Shown piece after piece: positions 27,301 to 34,548 of a stretch of 64,000 nucleotides of DNA. The translations under genes were made by a program, and so were the position numbers. Position 1 is the stretch's first letter. Each line of letters begins with the position of its first letter. The notes under the pieces are model-generated. The model worked only from the letters and a program-made list of their open reading frames with translations, was not told the DNA's origin and did no database searches. This DNA comes from Flavobacterium sp. 1355 (lineage in GTDB: Bacteria > Bacteroidota > Bacteroidia > Flavobacteriales > Flavobacteriaceae): positions 124,001-188,000 of the forward strand of contig NZ_JAFICC010000003.1 of assembly GCF_017833415.1 (NCBI RefSeq), in the 5' to 3' direction.

Positions 27301-27621
27301 TACCTTTTTATTGACCGCAATATTGGTATTGTTTCTTCTGAAATTTAAATTTGTCAATGCCTGAAGTTCATTTAAAACATCGTCGATAGAAACATTGTCT
27401 TTTTTAAGCGTAATAAGCGGTTTGCTGAAATCGATATCTTTTTGATAAATAAAGCGATAAGGAGTTCTGGATTCTAAATTTTCAAAAATTTCTTTTGGAG
27501 ATGCATTTTTAAAATCTACTGATACAGTTCCGGTTTGAGAATAAGCATTGGTCCAACCGAAGAAAATGCTAAAAAACAGAATTTGTATGGCAACAGGAAA
27601 TTGCCTGAAATAATCATTCAT
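24391..27621 (-). CDS. TonB-dependent receptor with N-terminal STN signalling domain
   Basis: A 1076-residue outer-membrane transporter. After the signal peptide comes an STN domain (about 32-105; VDFKNASPKEIFENLE, LITLKKDNVSIDDVLNEL), which contacts a FecR-type anti-sigma factor. A CarboxypepD_reg module follows (about 112-200; ISGKVIDKNGLPLPGATVRI), then the plug domain with VVVRSMGERWNQAVMDGVNLP and a beta-barrel ending in the aromatic FNFSINYSF. The TonB box region is near DEVVVTQ. It imports an unknown ligand and signals its presence inward. FecR and ECF sigma genes lie directly upstream in the FecIR order, with the beta-helix lipoprotein downstream. SusD is absent, so glycan import is less likely than a peptide, metal complex or phosphate compound. 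Confidence 0.94.
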   Translation of the reverse strand: MNDYFRQFPVAIQILFFSIFFGWTNAYSQTGTVSVDFKNASPKEIFENLESRTPYRFIYQKDIDFSKPLITLKKDNVSIDDVLNELQALTNLNFRRNNTNIAVNKKVSTGKKLGNISGKVIDKNGLPLPGATVRIVETNNATVSDSDGNYEFNLELGVYSLEVSFVSFQTQKITDIKLTGPSNIVLNVVLNDDAESLDEVVVTQTFQKATASTEGMLLQQKRAAQFSDGISAAQIARTPDKDVGSTLKRITGVTTIDDKYVVVRSMGERWNQAVMDGVNLPSTDPSQNQFNFDIIPTAMVESIIVSKNATPDMNANFAGGYVEVKTKDIPRKNFMGFSIGTSYNSRATFEDRLTKQEGDNDYLGFDDGTRGYPSGLATIEVPTTEAESGPFIEQSKRFTQDNFTTYKTYAAPGTSLQFSIGRVYELKNDNRFGFVGSAIFKNTQEKLEIDHTERGSYKPNTEFTAETEDGYSTFKKYGYKNSGASYSFNSTLGGMLNAGYQFGKHKITVRNTYMHMYDNQLTQITGFRMEDATTDIVNGTKLPDTRETDYPVYQTFIQNKIEGNHRFENLEINWFGAYTGTTKDTKDATFMTSLRKRVGDDILLYHEIYNAAPDLFKRSNFNNTEKDYNVGINFNYAFQFSESFKNNIKAGYFGTYKKATNQQESAALTVIGQGTDRANIDFPISQLLDGSYYRWGGFGWNRIATYGNEYIGDVKVHSPFLMLDNKFSQYVRLVWGLRAESYVYTQIASQSDNSGSFETIQKDDDVWQYLPSVNLTVSPTSKTNLRLGYNKSVLRPQFSERLNMPYYDPVRNALVLNYTGGVVSTIVENYDFKAEWFPSQGEIISFGIYQKDIKDPIEGVTQIGEDGATRTIYNMNSHSAKLFGVEFEIYKNLSFLGEGDLLKKIFLCGNAAFNHTKVTGYTAIDGTGGLYEANRPLYGQAPYNYNLGLDYIGDRAGFSIRHNAIGDQYILVGFNYDAEEIRMPYSITDAQMSYKLGKEKDIELKFGIKNLFDTVIETYNNFNSYSKIVPFEAGGNPRDQRALGAGATKKYDENLDRTLFKAWSGRSFNFSINYSF

Positions 27622-27680
27622 AATTAAATTATTTGTTTTGGTTTTGTTTTGTTTACTGGATAATGGTAATGGTGAATTTT

Positions 27681-28523
27681 TTATCTGCTTACGATATAAG
27701 TATTATTACCAATTGGCTTAATGGTAACTTCTAAGGCAAATGCAATAGTTTGCAATATCTCTGCAATACTTTGTCTGGTGTCCAGCGTTCCTTTTACCTG
27801 AAGGTTTTTTAAATCCTCATTGCTGTATTCAAGTGTAAAAAGATGATCGGTTTTGAGCTTCTCGATAACAGCCATCAGCGTCATGCCGTCAACATCAATA
27901 AGCGCTTTTTTCCATTCGGGTTCCAGAATAGCCGCTTTTTGTTTTTTTACTGTTTTATTGTGCGAAACAAATATTGCTGCGTACCCTTTTTCTATGAAAA
28001 CAGCATTTTGCGTGCTCTCTACCTTCACCTTTCCGGTTCTGACATTTACTTCTGCAATATCACCGTAGGCTTTAACATCAAAAGAAGTTCCCAGAACGGT
28101 CGTTTTTATATTCCCGGAGCTAATAATAAAAGGACGTGTTGTATCTCTTGCCACTTCAAAAAAAGCTTCTCCTTTTAATTTTACAATCCGCTCGTTTGCA
28201 GCAAAATGTTCCGGATATTCGATTTGGGTATTTTCGTTTACCCAGACACGTGTACCGTCAGACAAACGAAGCAAACGGATATCCTGCGGAAATGTCTGTG
28301 TTATAATTTCTTGGGTTTTTGATTTTGATGCGAAATAAAACTGATATCCTGCAACAGAGATTAGAAGTGCGGCGGAGGCGGCAATTGCTCTTCTAAAGTT
28401 ATTTCTGCGTCTGTTTATGGTAGCCGCCGAAATATTTTTCCACATTCTGGATTTTATTTCATCAGGAAATATTCCTTTTTGTGGTAATTCATCCCATTCT
28501 TCTTTGAATCTGTTCAATTTCAT
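27681..28523 (-). CDS. FecR-family anti-sigma factor
   Basis: A 280-residue single-pass inner-membrane regulator. The short cytoplasmic N-terminal part (about 1-43) would bind the sigma factor. A membrane segment follows at about 45-63 (IAASAALLISVAGYQFYF). The periplasmic FecR domain shows VWVNENTQIEYPEHF, VKLKGEAFFEVARD and TTVLGTSFDVKAYG, and the C-terminal part (from about 205) is the region that meets the STN domain (VIEKLKTDHLFTLEYSNEDL). It transmits the receptor signal to the ECF sigma factor encoded 289 bp upstream. It lies 59 bp before the receptor gene, and the three form one circuit. Confidence 0.95.
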   Translation of the reverse strand: MKLNRFKEEWDELPQKGIFPDEIKSRMWKNISAATINRRRNNFRRAIAASAALLISVAGYQFYFASKSKTQEIITQTFPQDIRLLRLSDGTRVWVNENTQIEYPEHFAANERIVKLKGEAFFEVARDTTRPFIISSGNIKTTVLGTSFDVKAYGDIAEVNVRTGKVKVESTQNAVFIEKGYAAIFVSHNKTVKKQKAAILEPEWKKALIDVDGMTLMAVIEKLKTDHLFTLEYSNEDLKNLQVKGTLDTRQSIAEILQTIAFALEVTIKPIGNNTYIVSR

Positions 28524-28702
28524 CTTATTTGAGTAAATTAATATCTAAGGAAAATCCTTAAATATCCTTTCTACACACATTAGATAGCTGCGGTCCAAAA
28601 AATCACGGGCAATCTGACACTTAATGATTTTTTAATATCAAATTACATCGTTTATTTTTAAACAATTGAAAAACAACAATTTAAAATATTGATCAAAAAA
28701 AC

Positions 28703-28709
28703 AGGTTAC
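28703..28709 (-). promoter_or_regulatory. GTAACCT word upstream of fecR (first circuit)
   Basis: The heptamer GTAACCT, read on the minus strand, lies 180 bp upstream of this fecR gene. The same heptamer starts both copies of the repeated element of the second circuit, which makes it a candidate -35 element for an ECF sigma factor. The bases downstream do not match those elements, so this is weak. Confidence 0.25.
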
Positions 28710-28812
28710 ATTTACTTTACATACAAGATACATTACCACAAAAAGGAAAATTTCAGCGTATAGATTTTTGCAACAGAAAAAACAAAAATAAAATTATCGA
28801 ATAAGCAAAACT

Positions 28813-29382
28813 TTATTGTTGGCAATGATTGATAAAAACCAAAGCAAACCAGTACAATTCATGGCTTTTTACAGAATTTTTTTTGAGGTATTGCAGTGTT
28901 TTCGAAATCTGATTGGCAACTGCACTCTGAGACATTCCCATCTCTGCTGCGATCTCTTTGTAACTCAATTCATCAAATTTGTGAAGTGTAAAGATCTTTC
29001 TTCTTTTTTCCGGAATTTGCTGTAGTAAGTGCTCGATTTTTTCAAGTTTTAGCGATATCACTTCTTCTGCCTCTTCTGTATTATCCAGTTCTTTTACTAA
29101 CTGCATATACTCTATCGAGAGAATTTTGTTTTGCTTCTTATACCATCTTGAGATTTCCTGTTTACAGCTTTTAAACAAAATAGAATCGAGTTCTACAGTT
29201 GGGTCAATCTTGTTGCGGTATTTCCAGAGATGTATAAACACATTTTGGGTTATGTCTTCTGCATCTGCGGGCTGAGCATACTTTTTCACAAAACAAAATA
29301 CCTTAAAATGATAGAGTTCGTAGATTTCCTTAAAACAAGAATCATCTCCGTTCCGCAATTTTGTGATCAAAATAGTATTCAT
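28813..29382 (-). CDS. ECF-type RNA polymerase sigma factor
   Basis: A 189-residue ECF sigma factor of the Bacteroidota-expanded group. Region 2 is near residues 10-75 (FKEIYELYHFKVFCFVKKYAQPADAEDITQNVFIHLWKY) and region 4 near 120-170 (IPEKRRKIFTLHKFDELSYKEIAAEMGMSQSAVANQISK, with the helix-turn-helix). It presumably directs transcription of the TonB receptor and surface genes when freed by FecR. A -7 word TAATTTTG lies just upstream. A gap of 289 bp separates it from fecR, so fecR may have an additional promoter. Confidence 0.95.
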   Translation of the reverse strand: MNTILITKLRNGDDSCFKEIYELYHFKVFCFVKKYAQPADAEDITQNVFIHLWKYRNKIDPTVELDSILFKSCKQEISRWYKKQNKILSIEYMQLVKELDNTEEAEEVISLKLEKIEHLLQQIPEKRRKIFTLHKFDELSYKEIAAEMGMSQSAVANQISKTLQYLKKNSVKSHELYWFALVFINHCQQ

Positions 29383-29414
29383 AATGTAATTTTAAATTGG
29401 AAAAGGAATCCTTA

Positions 29415-29422
29415 CAAAATTA
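29415..29422 (-). promoter_or_regulatory. Candidate -7 element of the sigma gene (TAATTTTG)
   Basis: An exact TAnnTTTG on the minus strand, 32 bp before the sigma-factor ATG. No -33 TTG lies at the standard distance. Confidence 0.45.
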
Positions 29423-29552
29423 CCTTAAAGACCGTTTCATTATTTTGCAGTTTCACTCATTTAATGATTTATTAATATTTGAGGACAGAACCACTGGAGA
29501 AGATTAAAGATTTACGAATTGAGCTGCCATTACAAAGCTTGCACATAGGCCT

Positions 29553-29596
29553 CAAAAAAAAACTGCAGCCATGTTTAGAGTACACGACTGCAGCTT
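29553..29596 (-). terminator. Orphan leftward rho-independent terminator
   Basis: On the minus strand an 11-bp stem AAGCTGCAGTC / GGCTGCAGTTT (with two G-U pairs; arms 29586-29596 and 29560-29570) ends in a run of nine T. No annotated leftward gene lies to its right until 30979, so it implies an unseen short transcript from 29600-29890. Confidence 0.6.
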
Positions 29597-29703
29597 CAAC
29601 TAACTATTCCAAAACAATAACTTAAATAAAGTGGTGAATTAAACAACTCTATATTTTAGCGAATATATGTATTAATTTTAATATAACAAGTAAAAAATAT
29701 CGA

Positions 29704-29778
29704 TTAAATGCTAAAATTGTCCGATGAAATACACTTAAGCAAGTCGTAACGTATAATTGGCTTTAGCGGAAGCTGCAT
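29704..29778 (-). CDS. Possible 24-residue peptide or remnant upstream of the orphan terminator
   Basis: A short minus-strand frame starting MQLPLKPIIRYDLLKC and ending SDNFSI. It is followed after 100 bp by the orphan terminator and preceded by TGTATTTG at 29822-29815, a near -7 match identical to the one before the cold-shock gene. It could be a real small peptide, the 5' piece of a decayed gene, or chance within a small RNA. Support is indirect. Confidence 0.2.
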   Translation of the reverse strand: MQLPLKPIIRYDLLKCISSDNFSI

Positions 29779-29900
29779 AATTTTTAAAAAATTATCGTTT
29801 ATAAAAATTTAAAATTTTGCAAATACAATGAGTAAATAGTCGTGTTTTTGGAAGATTTTATAGTTACTTTAGTGAACTTTATTAGTAGAAAAAAACACAA

Positions 29901-30470
29901 ATGAACGAACTGGAAATTCACATTCATCAACATTTTGATATGACTTTGGAGGATTGTCAAAAAATTTCCAAACTGTTTAAAATGGAAATTATCGAAAAGG
30001 GAGATTATTTTTCGACAGAAGGGAAAAGCTGCAATAAATTAAGTTTCATTGAAGAAGGCATTTTACGAATATTTGCGACAATGCCTGACCGTGAAATCAC
30101 GCAATGGATTGCAACACGGGGCTATTTCCTGACAGATTTGCAATCTTTTATCTATCGAAATCCGTCGCGGTTTACCATTCAGGCACTCACAGATACCCGT
30201 TTATATACAATCGATTATGAAGATTATCTTATGATAGGAAAACTGGTTCCTAAGTGGAATGATTTTGAAAAACTGTTTGTCTCAAAATGCTTTGTAATGC
30301 TCGAAAACCGGGTTTTTGATTTTATCTCACTAACTGCTGAGGAACGTTACAAAAAATTATTTGACACTAATCGCGAACTATTTCATCAGGTTCCTCTCCA
30401 ATATCTGGCCTCCATGATGGACATGACTCCGGAAACTTTTAGCAGAATACGCAGAAAAATGATTTCTTGA
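29901..30470 (+). CDS. Crp/Fnr-family transcription regulator
   Basis: A 189-residue regulator with an N-terminal cyclic-nucleotide-binding-type beta-roll (about 10-125; KGDYFSTEGKSCNKLSFIEEGILRIF) and a C-terminal winged helix-turn-helix (about 160-189; QYLASMMDMTPETFSRIRRK). The phosphate-binding cassette of true cAMP receptors is not evident, so the ligand is likely different or absent, as in most Bacteroidota members. It lies 61 bp upstream of the DUF4260 gene, which has its own -7 element and may be its target. Confidence 0.92.
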   Translation: MNELEIHIHQHFDMTLEDCQKISKLFKMEIIEKGDYFSTEGKSCNKLSFIEEGILRIFATMPDREITQWIATRGYFLTDLQSFIYRNPSRFTIQALTDTRLYTIDYEDYLMIGKLVPKWNDFEKLFVSKCFVMLENRVFDFISLTAEERYKKLFDTNRELFHQVPLQYLASMMDMTPETFSRIRRKMIS

Positions 30471-30503
30471 TTTTTGTCAAGAGATTGTAACTGTAAAGAC
30501 TTT

Positions 30504-30511
30504 TATCTTTG
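30504..30511 (+). promoter_or_regulatory. Candidate promoter of the DUF4260 gene (TATCTTTG)
   Basis: An exact TAnnTTTG with TTG at 30485-30487, a 16-bp spacer that is close to the Bacteroidota norm. It lies 20 bp before the ATG, so the leader would be very short. Confidence 0.55.
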
Positions 30512-30531
30512 ACAAAACAAAAAAAGTCAAA

Positions 30532-30921
30532 ATGAAAAAGGAAAAAGTAATGGATATTTCCATCAAAATCGAAGAAGCAGCAATAACAGCAGTTTCTATC
30601 TATTTTTTATCTCAAAACAATTTAGGCATCTCGGTTTGGCTCTGGATATTAATTTTCTTTACTCCGGATATTTCTATGTTGGGGTATCTCGTTAGCACGC
30701 GGTTTGGGGCTTTTACATATAATTTATTTCATCACCGTGCTATTGCATTAGTAGTGCTGCTGATCGGCTTCTTACAACATTCTGAAATACTTACCGCGTC
30801 GGCATTTGTATTGTTGGGGCATGCTTCGTTTGACAGGATGCTGGGTTACGGATTAAAATTTCCGGACAATTTTAAGCACACCAACTTAGGCTGGATGGGT
30901 AAAGAAAAAGGTATTCAATAA
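30532..30921 (+). CDS. DUF4260 small membrane protein
   Basis: A 129-residue protein with about four hydrophobic segments: AAITAVSIYFL, WLWILIFFTPDISMLGYLV, IALVVLLIGFL and ILTASAFVLLGHASF. It has the family-typical sequence TRFGAFTYNLFHHRAIA and the ending FDRMLGYGLKFPDNFKHTNLGWMG. No biochemical role is known to me. The conserved His and Asp residues near the membrane face could bind a metal or quinone, but this is a guess. It follows the Crp-like regulator and ends in a bidirectional terminator. Confidence 0.9.
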   Translation: MKKEKVMDISIKIEEAAITAVSIYFLSQNNLGISVWLWILIFFTPDISMLGYLVSTRFGAFTYNLFHHRAIALVVLLIGFLQHSEILTASAFVLLGHASFDRMLGYGLKFPDNFKHTNLGWMGKEKGIQ

Positions 30922-30924
30922 AAA

Positions 30925-30961
30925 AAACAAACCACAATATTTATAGTATTGTGGTTTGTTT
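30925..30961. terminator. Bidirectional rho-independent terminator
   Basis: A perfect 15-bp stem AAACAAACCACAATA / TATTGTGGTTTGTTT (30925-30939 and 30947-30961) with a 7-nt loop, between the converging DUF4260 and alkaline phosphatase genes. A and T tracts on both sides serve either direction. Confidence 0.93.
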
Positions 30962-30978
30962 TATAGCTTTAATTAAGT

Positions 30979-32802
30979 TTATTTAGCCGACAAAAGCTCC
31001 ATTATTTTAGTATAAATGGCAGTGTTCTGATACACGCCCGAAAAATTTTGAGCTCCCGGACCGTAAGCAAAAACCGGTACTGTGACCGAGGTATGATCGT
31101 TTGTACTAAAACTTCCGTGTATATACCCTTTTTCTATACTTCCGTCAATAAGAGAAAGTCCTCCTGTTTCGTGATCTGCCGTAACAATCAATAAGGTTTC
31201 CTGATTTTTATCTGCAAATTCCATCGCCTGTCCCACTACCCGGTCAAAATCCAATAATTCCCGAACTACATATTCTACATTATTGCTGTGACCGCCGTAA
31301 TCGATCTGCGCTCCCTCTGCCATTATAAAAAATGGATTTTTTGATTTTGAGAAAGTTGTTGTTGCTTTTGATAAAGATTTGGCTAAAAAATCACCTCTTC
31401 CGTCTTTCATGGAAACTACCGATGCATTTTCTAATACTACAAAACGGTTATTTTTGATGGTATCCAAAGAGCTGAATTTATCCGAAAAAGTATAACCTTT
31501 CTTTTGTAATGCCTCTGCCAGGTTTTTTCCGTCTTTTCTCGATTTAAATTCATTTGTTCCCCCGCCTATCAAAATATCAGACAGATTTGATAAAAAATCT
31601 TCTGCAATAGCTTCATTAAAACTTCTTTCCGGCTGATGGGCATAAAAAGCCGCCGGAGTTGCATCTGTAATATTTCCTGCAGAAATAATGGCGGTTTTAT
31701 AATTCTTTTTGGCCAATTGCTGTGTAATGGATTCAATCGGTTTTCCTTTTTCATCCACACTAATAAAACGGTTATTGGTTTTATGCCCGGTAGCCATTGC
31801 TGTTGCTCCCGCTGCAGAATCGGTGATATAACTGTCTGAAGCTGCAGTTACGGAAAATCCCTGAGTCGGGATATTAAACATATTCAGCTTACCTTTGTTG
31901 GCTGTATAACCTGCATAAATCTGTGTCAGTCCCATTCCGTCTCCGATAAGAAGTATTATATTCTTGGGGCGCTTATTTTTAAATCCAGGCGTATTTTTAG
32001 GAGTATAAGCCTCATAAAATTCTGTGTTCTGGTAAAAGTTGTTTTTCAGGGTTTTTATAAACTGTGTCAATGCCGGAACATTATCTGTACCTATAAAATC
32101 TACATGCAGGTTCATTAAGGTCATCCAGGTATTAACATTATCCTGTGTTGCCCAGAATCTGATTTTTTTGTTCTGGTCGTGCACTTTTTTAATTATGGCC
32201 TGTATTTTTTCTGAGTCGGGCTGTGTCAAAACACCTTTGCCGTTCCATACCGTAATTTGATGCAAATCTTCACTAATCATCTCTACGCGTGACAATTCCT
32301 GTTGTGAATAATTTTCGTTTAACCTTCCGTCAAAATAAATAAAAGACGGATATTCATTCCATTTAGAAGGCAAAGGCCTGTTTCCGGAAATAACAACTTT
32401 GAGGTTTTTATTGGAAATTAAATCCGGATACATTCTTAGCTGTTCAGCAATTAATTTTAAAGTCGTATCTGCATCAGATTTAATATCAATCATTAAAATT
32501 AATGGCTTATCGCTTTTATATGCTTTACCGCCCAAAGTTTTTAACTTAAGTGCCAGCGGTTCCAGATAAAGATTTCGAAGTGAATTATCCGGGTTGATTT
32601 CTTTGGAAGTATGGGCCACGATCAAATCGTTTTTTACTAAAAAAACATCTGCTTCAATAACACCTGTTTCATTAGAATAAGCTTCGTAAAAAGGAAGTTT
32701 ACCGGCATAATCATTATGCGAGTGGATATTGGCTGAGCTGTATTCCTGTGCTTGCGCCAAAAGACAGAAATGGAGGCAAAAAAGGACAGTTATTTTTTTC
32801 AT
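30979..32802 (-). CDS. Phosphodiesterase-like / alkaline phosphatase fusion protein
   Basis: A 607-residue exported protein with signal peptide (cleavage near AQAQ, 16-19). The N-terminal half (about 20-255) looks like the PI-PLC/GDPD TIM-barrel fold: HSHNDY (H27, H29), GVIEADVFL and LMIDIKSD. The C-terminal half (about 280-605) is a PhoA-type phosphatase: GDGMG (D288), nucleophile S329 in TDSAAGATAMATG, E496, D501-x3-H505 and ADHETGG (D543, H544). Together they could cut a phosphodiester and then remove the terminal phosphate. It lies 3' of SusD, SusC, FecR and ECF sigma genes in the same direction, so the locus probably scavenges an organic phosphate. Whether the first domain keeps activity is not certain. 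Confidence 0.9.
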   Translation of the reverse strand: MKKITVLFCLHFCLLAQAQEYSSANIHSHNDYAGKLPFYEAYSNETGVIEADVFLVKNDLIVAHTSKEINPDNSLRNLYLEPLALKLKTLGGKAYKSDKPLILMIDIKSDADTTLKLIAEQLRMYPDLISNKNLKVVISGNRPLPSKWNEYPSFIYFDGRLNENYSQQELSRVEMISEDLHQITVWNGKGVLTQPDSEKIQAIIKKVHDQNKKIRFWATQDNVNTWMTLMNLHVDFIGTDNVPALTQFIKTLKNNFYQNTEFYEAYTPKNTPGFKNKRPKNIILLIGDGMGLTQIYAGYTANKGKLNMFNIPTQGFSVTAASDSYITDSAAGATAMATGHKTNNRFISVDEKGKPIESITQQLAKKNYKTAIISAGNITDATPAAFYAHQPERSFNEAIAEDFLSNLSDILIGGGTNEFKSRKDGKNLAEALQKKGYTFSDKFSSLDTIKNNRFVVLENASVVSMKDGRGDFLAKSLSKATTTFSKSKNPFFIMAEGAQIDYGGHSNNVEYVVRELLDFDRVVGQAMEFADKNQETLLIVTADHETGGLSLIDGSIEKGYIHGSFSTNDHTSVTVPVFAYGPGAQNFSGVYQNTAIYTKIMELLSAK

Positions 32803-32869
32803 CTGAAATTTATTTTTTTCGTTTTTATAAAGCCGTAGGTAACCTATAAAACTGAATAATTATTAATAC

Positions 32870-32899
32870 ATAAACCAGTCTCCTTAGAAACTGGTTTAT
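32870..32899. terminator. Hairpin between SusD and phosphatase genes
   Basis: A perfect 10-bp stem ATAAACCAGT / ACTGGTTTAT (32870-32879 and 32890-32899). It lacks a T tract, so it may be an RNA processing or partial-termination element that lowers phosphatase expression relative to SusCD. Confidence 0.4.
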
Positions 32900-32935
32900 G
32901 AAGTGTTTATATTTTTAGTCTGTTTTATTTTTATA

Positions 32936-32958
32936 CAACCGCAGGCCCGAAAGCCCGC
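32936..32958 (-). terminator. GC-rich hairpin after the SusD gene
   Basis: On the minus strand GCGGGC and GCCTGC (32958-32953 and 32946-32941) pair with one G-U around a 6-nt loop, followed by GGTTGTATAAAAATAAAA. It lies 36 bp after the SusD stop; weak terminator or mRNA-stabilising stem. Confidence 0.4.
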
Positions 32959-32993
32959 AGTGTAAAAAAACACAAACTAAATGAAATTCTTAA

Positions 32994-34529
32994 TTACCAG
33001 CCTTCATTTTGCCATAAAGCTCCTTTGCTTACGGCAATTTCATCTGGTGGTATTGGCCAGACATGGTGAATGAGAGGATTAAAATTTCGCGCCGGATAAA
33101 TTTCAGTTCCGTTATAATGGTGCAGCGGTTTTGCATAAGTTGCCTTTGCATCTCCCCAGCGAACTAAATCAAAATGACGGTCTGTCCACTCTCCTGCCAG
33201 TTCGCATCTTCTTTCTCTTTTTAAATCTGTCAGTGTTGCGCCCGAAAGATCACCAAGATTGGCACGATGGCGAATCATATTAATCTCTGTATCTGCATTT
33301 TGTCCTTTCATTAATTTGGCTTCGGCCAACATCAGAATTACATCAGCATAGCGCAGAAGCGGTACATTTAAAGCTGTAGAAGGCTTATCTCCGTTTGCAT
33401 TTACATAACGAATGTCTATCCCTCCGGAAGTGGTTTTTGGGTATCCGAATGGCTCCATGTATTTTTTAAACTGATATCCGGTTCTGTTACTGGAACTCAC
33501 TACATATTTTCCTTCATTGAAAGTAACCAATTCACCAAAATACATAAACTGATCGCCTTTTTGCAAAATCGTAGCACTTCTTCTTTCATCTGCCGGATCA
33601 TAAGTATCAAATAATTCTTTGGTCGGATAAAAATTTCCCCAGCCATTGTAAACTCCCCAGCCTTTATCTTCAAGACAAACACCCGGAAAAATAGAACCAA
33701 GAGAAGTATTTTCTGCACTCGAAGTTACAGACCAGATATATTCTGTTGACCAGTTGTTTTTAACTTTAAATACATCTTCAAAATTGTCAAGCAGTTTGTG
33801 TTTTCCGCTGTTAACAATCAGGTTGGCATATTTAATGGCATTATCCCAGTCTTTTGCATACAAATACGTGCGCACAAGGTAACCCCATGCAGCAGTCTTG
33901 TGGGCACGGCCATAATTGTCTGAAGTAAGTTCATTAAAATAAGGCAATAATTCAGCAGCTTTAATCAAATCGGCACCAATGTAAGCGTAATTTTCTCCTA
34001 CGTTTTTCGTACGCGGCACATATACATTTGTTGGGTCGTTTCTATCCTGAATCGGAATTCCGGCACGATCATCTCCGTAATGATAAGCCAGTTCTAAATG
34101 CATTACAGCATGATTAAAATAAGCTTCTCCCAACATCATATTTTTTGTTTTTTCGTCTAATGGAATATTTGGAATGTTGCGAATAACATCATTACAGCGT
34201 TTCATAACTTCGTAATGCAGTCTCCAGATATCCTTTGTATCAGATTCTGATCCGTCAACAATAAAATTCTTGATACGTTCTGCGTTCTGTCTTGGTTTGG
34301 TCCCGATATCATCGCTGGCATTATTTAGCCAGAAAAAACCACGTCCATACATGTTATCGTCAGAATACAAGGCATAAATTGCATTTACTCCAGCTTTTGC
34401 ATCAGCCGGGGTTTTCCAGAAATTTCCGCTTGACGGCGCTCCCTGAGGCACTACATCAAGTTCGCTTTCGCAAGATACTGTTCCCAGCAGCAGTGCAAAA
34501 CTCAACAATACAATACTTAATTTTTTCAT
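32994..34529 (-). CDS. SusD/RagB-family outer-membrane nutrient-binding lipoprotein
   Basis: A 511-residue lipoprotein. I start at MKKLSIVLLSFALLLGTVSC (lipidation at C20); a frame start 11 codons earlier would spoil the signal peptide. The mature N-terminus and alpha-helical TPR-like body are typical: GNFWKTPADAKAGVNAIYALY, MLGEAYFNHAVMHLELAYHYGD, and the C-terminal LKRERRCELAGEWTDRHFDLVRWG, YPARNFNPLIHHVWPIPPDEI. It sits as a lid on the SusC barrel encoded 19 bp upstream and captures the substrate. No degradative glycosidase is nearby; the downstream phosphatase suggests a phosphorylated ligand. Confidence 0.95.
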   Translation of the reverse strand: MKKLSIVLLSFALLLGTVSCESELDVVPQGAPSSGNFWKTPADAKAGVNAIYALYSDDNMYGRGFFWLNNASDDIGTKPRQNAERIKNFIVDGSESDTKDIWRLHYEVMKRCNDVIRNIPNIPLDEKTKNMMLGEAYFNHAVMHLELAYHYGDDRAGIPIQDRNDPTNVYVPRTKNVGENYAYIGADLIKAAELLPYFNELTSDNYGRAHKTAAWGYLVRTYLYAKDWDNAIKYANLIVNSGKHKLLDNFEDVFKVKNNWSTEYIWSVTSSAENTSLGSIFPGVCLEDKGWGVYNGWGNFYPTKELFDTYDPADERRSATILQKGDQFMYFGELVTFNEGKYVVSSSNRTGYQFKKYMEPFGYPKTTSGGIDIRYVNANGDKPSTALNVPLLRYADVILMLAEAKLMKGQNADTEINMIRHRANLGDLSGATLTDLKRERRCELAGEWTDRHFDLVRWGDAKATYAKPLHHYNGTEIYPARNFNPLIHHVWPIPPDEIAVSKGALWQNEGW

Positions 34530-34548
34530 CTTATGTGTTTTATTTTTT

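Larger units (their letters stand above)
29383..29900. other. Gap between the sigma factor and Crp-like regulator genes
   Basis: A 518-bp divergent gap. It holds a sigma-gene -7 element, a leftward rho-independent terminator that does not belong to either flanking gene, and a 24-codon minus-strand ORF upstream of that terminator. Just before the Crp-like gene, TACTTTAG (29865-29872) is one base off the -7 consensus, with TTG at 29848-29850. Confidence 0.5.
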
